Assembly: GCA_944388135.1 (NCBI GenBank)
Contig: CALXHP010000006.1
Coordinates: 1 to 64,000, forward strand
Direction: 5' to 3'
DNA length: 64,000 nucleotides
Source: an uncultured Gemmiger sp.
GTDB taxonomy: Bacteria > Bacillota > Clostridia > Oscillospirales > Ruminococcaceae
In this document: piece by piece, positions 63,993-64,000 of the stretch
Position numbering within the stretch: the first letter of the stretch is position 1
How the letters are laid out: the number at the start of each line of letters is the position of its first letter
Position numbers and translations under genes: made by a program
The notes under the pieces: generated by a model
Told to the model about the DNA's origin: nothing
Database searches by the model: none
What the model saw: the letters and a program-made list of their open reading frames with translations, nothing else

Positions 63993-64000
63993 GGCAAAAA

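Larger units (their letters stand above)
55334..64000. mobile_element. element 2: integrative element in tRNA-Arg, right end outside window
   Basis: Starts in the anticodon loop of tRNA-Arg(CCG) and carries a full tRNA-Arg copy, two tyrosine integrases, a RepA-like ATPase, a ribbon-helix-helix regulator, a SLOG-like protein and two DUF2971 proteins. The DNA is patchily A+T-rich compared with 42-55 kb. No conjugation gene is seen in the visible part. Confidence 0.8.

Overview
The window reads as chromosome of a G+C-rich gut Firmicute, most likely an Oscillospiraceae/Ruminococcaceae relative of Faecalibacterium, Gemmiger or Subdoligranulum. This is inferred from gene content, strong AGGAGG-type ribosome sites, Firmicute ICE genes and many dispersed hairpin repeats. 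No database search was possible. Host backbone genes lie at 1-4.0 kb, 33.4-55.3 kb and probably beyond. Two integrative elements interrupt it, each inside the anticodon loop of a tRNA gene.

Layout. 1-4.0 kb: the 5' part of ftsH, a small Xre repressor with two palindromic operators, a cluster of TTTTCCAC boxes resembling DnaA boxes, an orphan winged-helix regulator and a GHL10-type glycosidase. 4.05-33.2 kb: element 1, about 29 kb, splitting a tRNA-Met gene. It carries its own complete tRNA-Met, an integrase, an Xis-like protein, a sigma-like factor, and a lactose/galactose module: lacZ, a GPH permease, galK and galT, with a divergent AraC regulator. That module sits between remnants of an ICE adhesin/sortase locus. 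Then come a toxin-antitoxin pair, a CAP lipoprotein, a 2402-residue methylase-helicase, ICE accessory genes, ParB, ParA and a primase-like protein. No relaxase, coupling protein or type IV secretion ATPase was recognised, so element 1 looks conjugation-defective or mobilisable only in trans.

33.4-42.2 kb: a sortase-anchored surface protein broken by one in-frame TGA, a regulator with DNA-binding domains at both ends, a promoter-terminator leader, an MmeI-like type IIL restriction-modification enzyme with an A+T-rich specificity segment, two tRNA genes and a lipoprotein. 42.4-51.9 kb: a near-origin style block, all on the minus strand: mnmE, a membrane protein, mnmG, rsmG, noc-like, parA, parB and serS, with two perfect parS sites. 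52.3-55.1 kb: aroD, a patatin and an alpha/beta hydrolase.

55.3-64.0 kb: element 2, splitting tRNA-Arg(CCG) and again bringing a full-length tRNA copy. It carries two DUF2971 proteins, a SLOG-like protein, a ribbon-helix-helix regulator, two tyrosine integrases, a RepA-like ATPase and a set of four palindromes that may be an origin or operator. It runs off the right edge.

How the genes work together. In element 1 the permease imports lactose, LacZ cleaves it, and GalK and GalT send galactose into the Leloir pathway; the AraC protein probably activates a promoter with a good -10 and a poor -35. galE and phosphoglucomutase must come from elsewhere. The points most worth a second look are the surrogate-tRNA strategy shared by two unrelated elements, the tRNA 3'-end mimic hairpins downstream of two tRNA genes, and the TTTTCCAC cluster.
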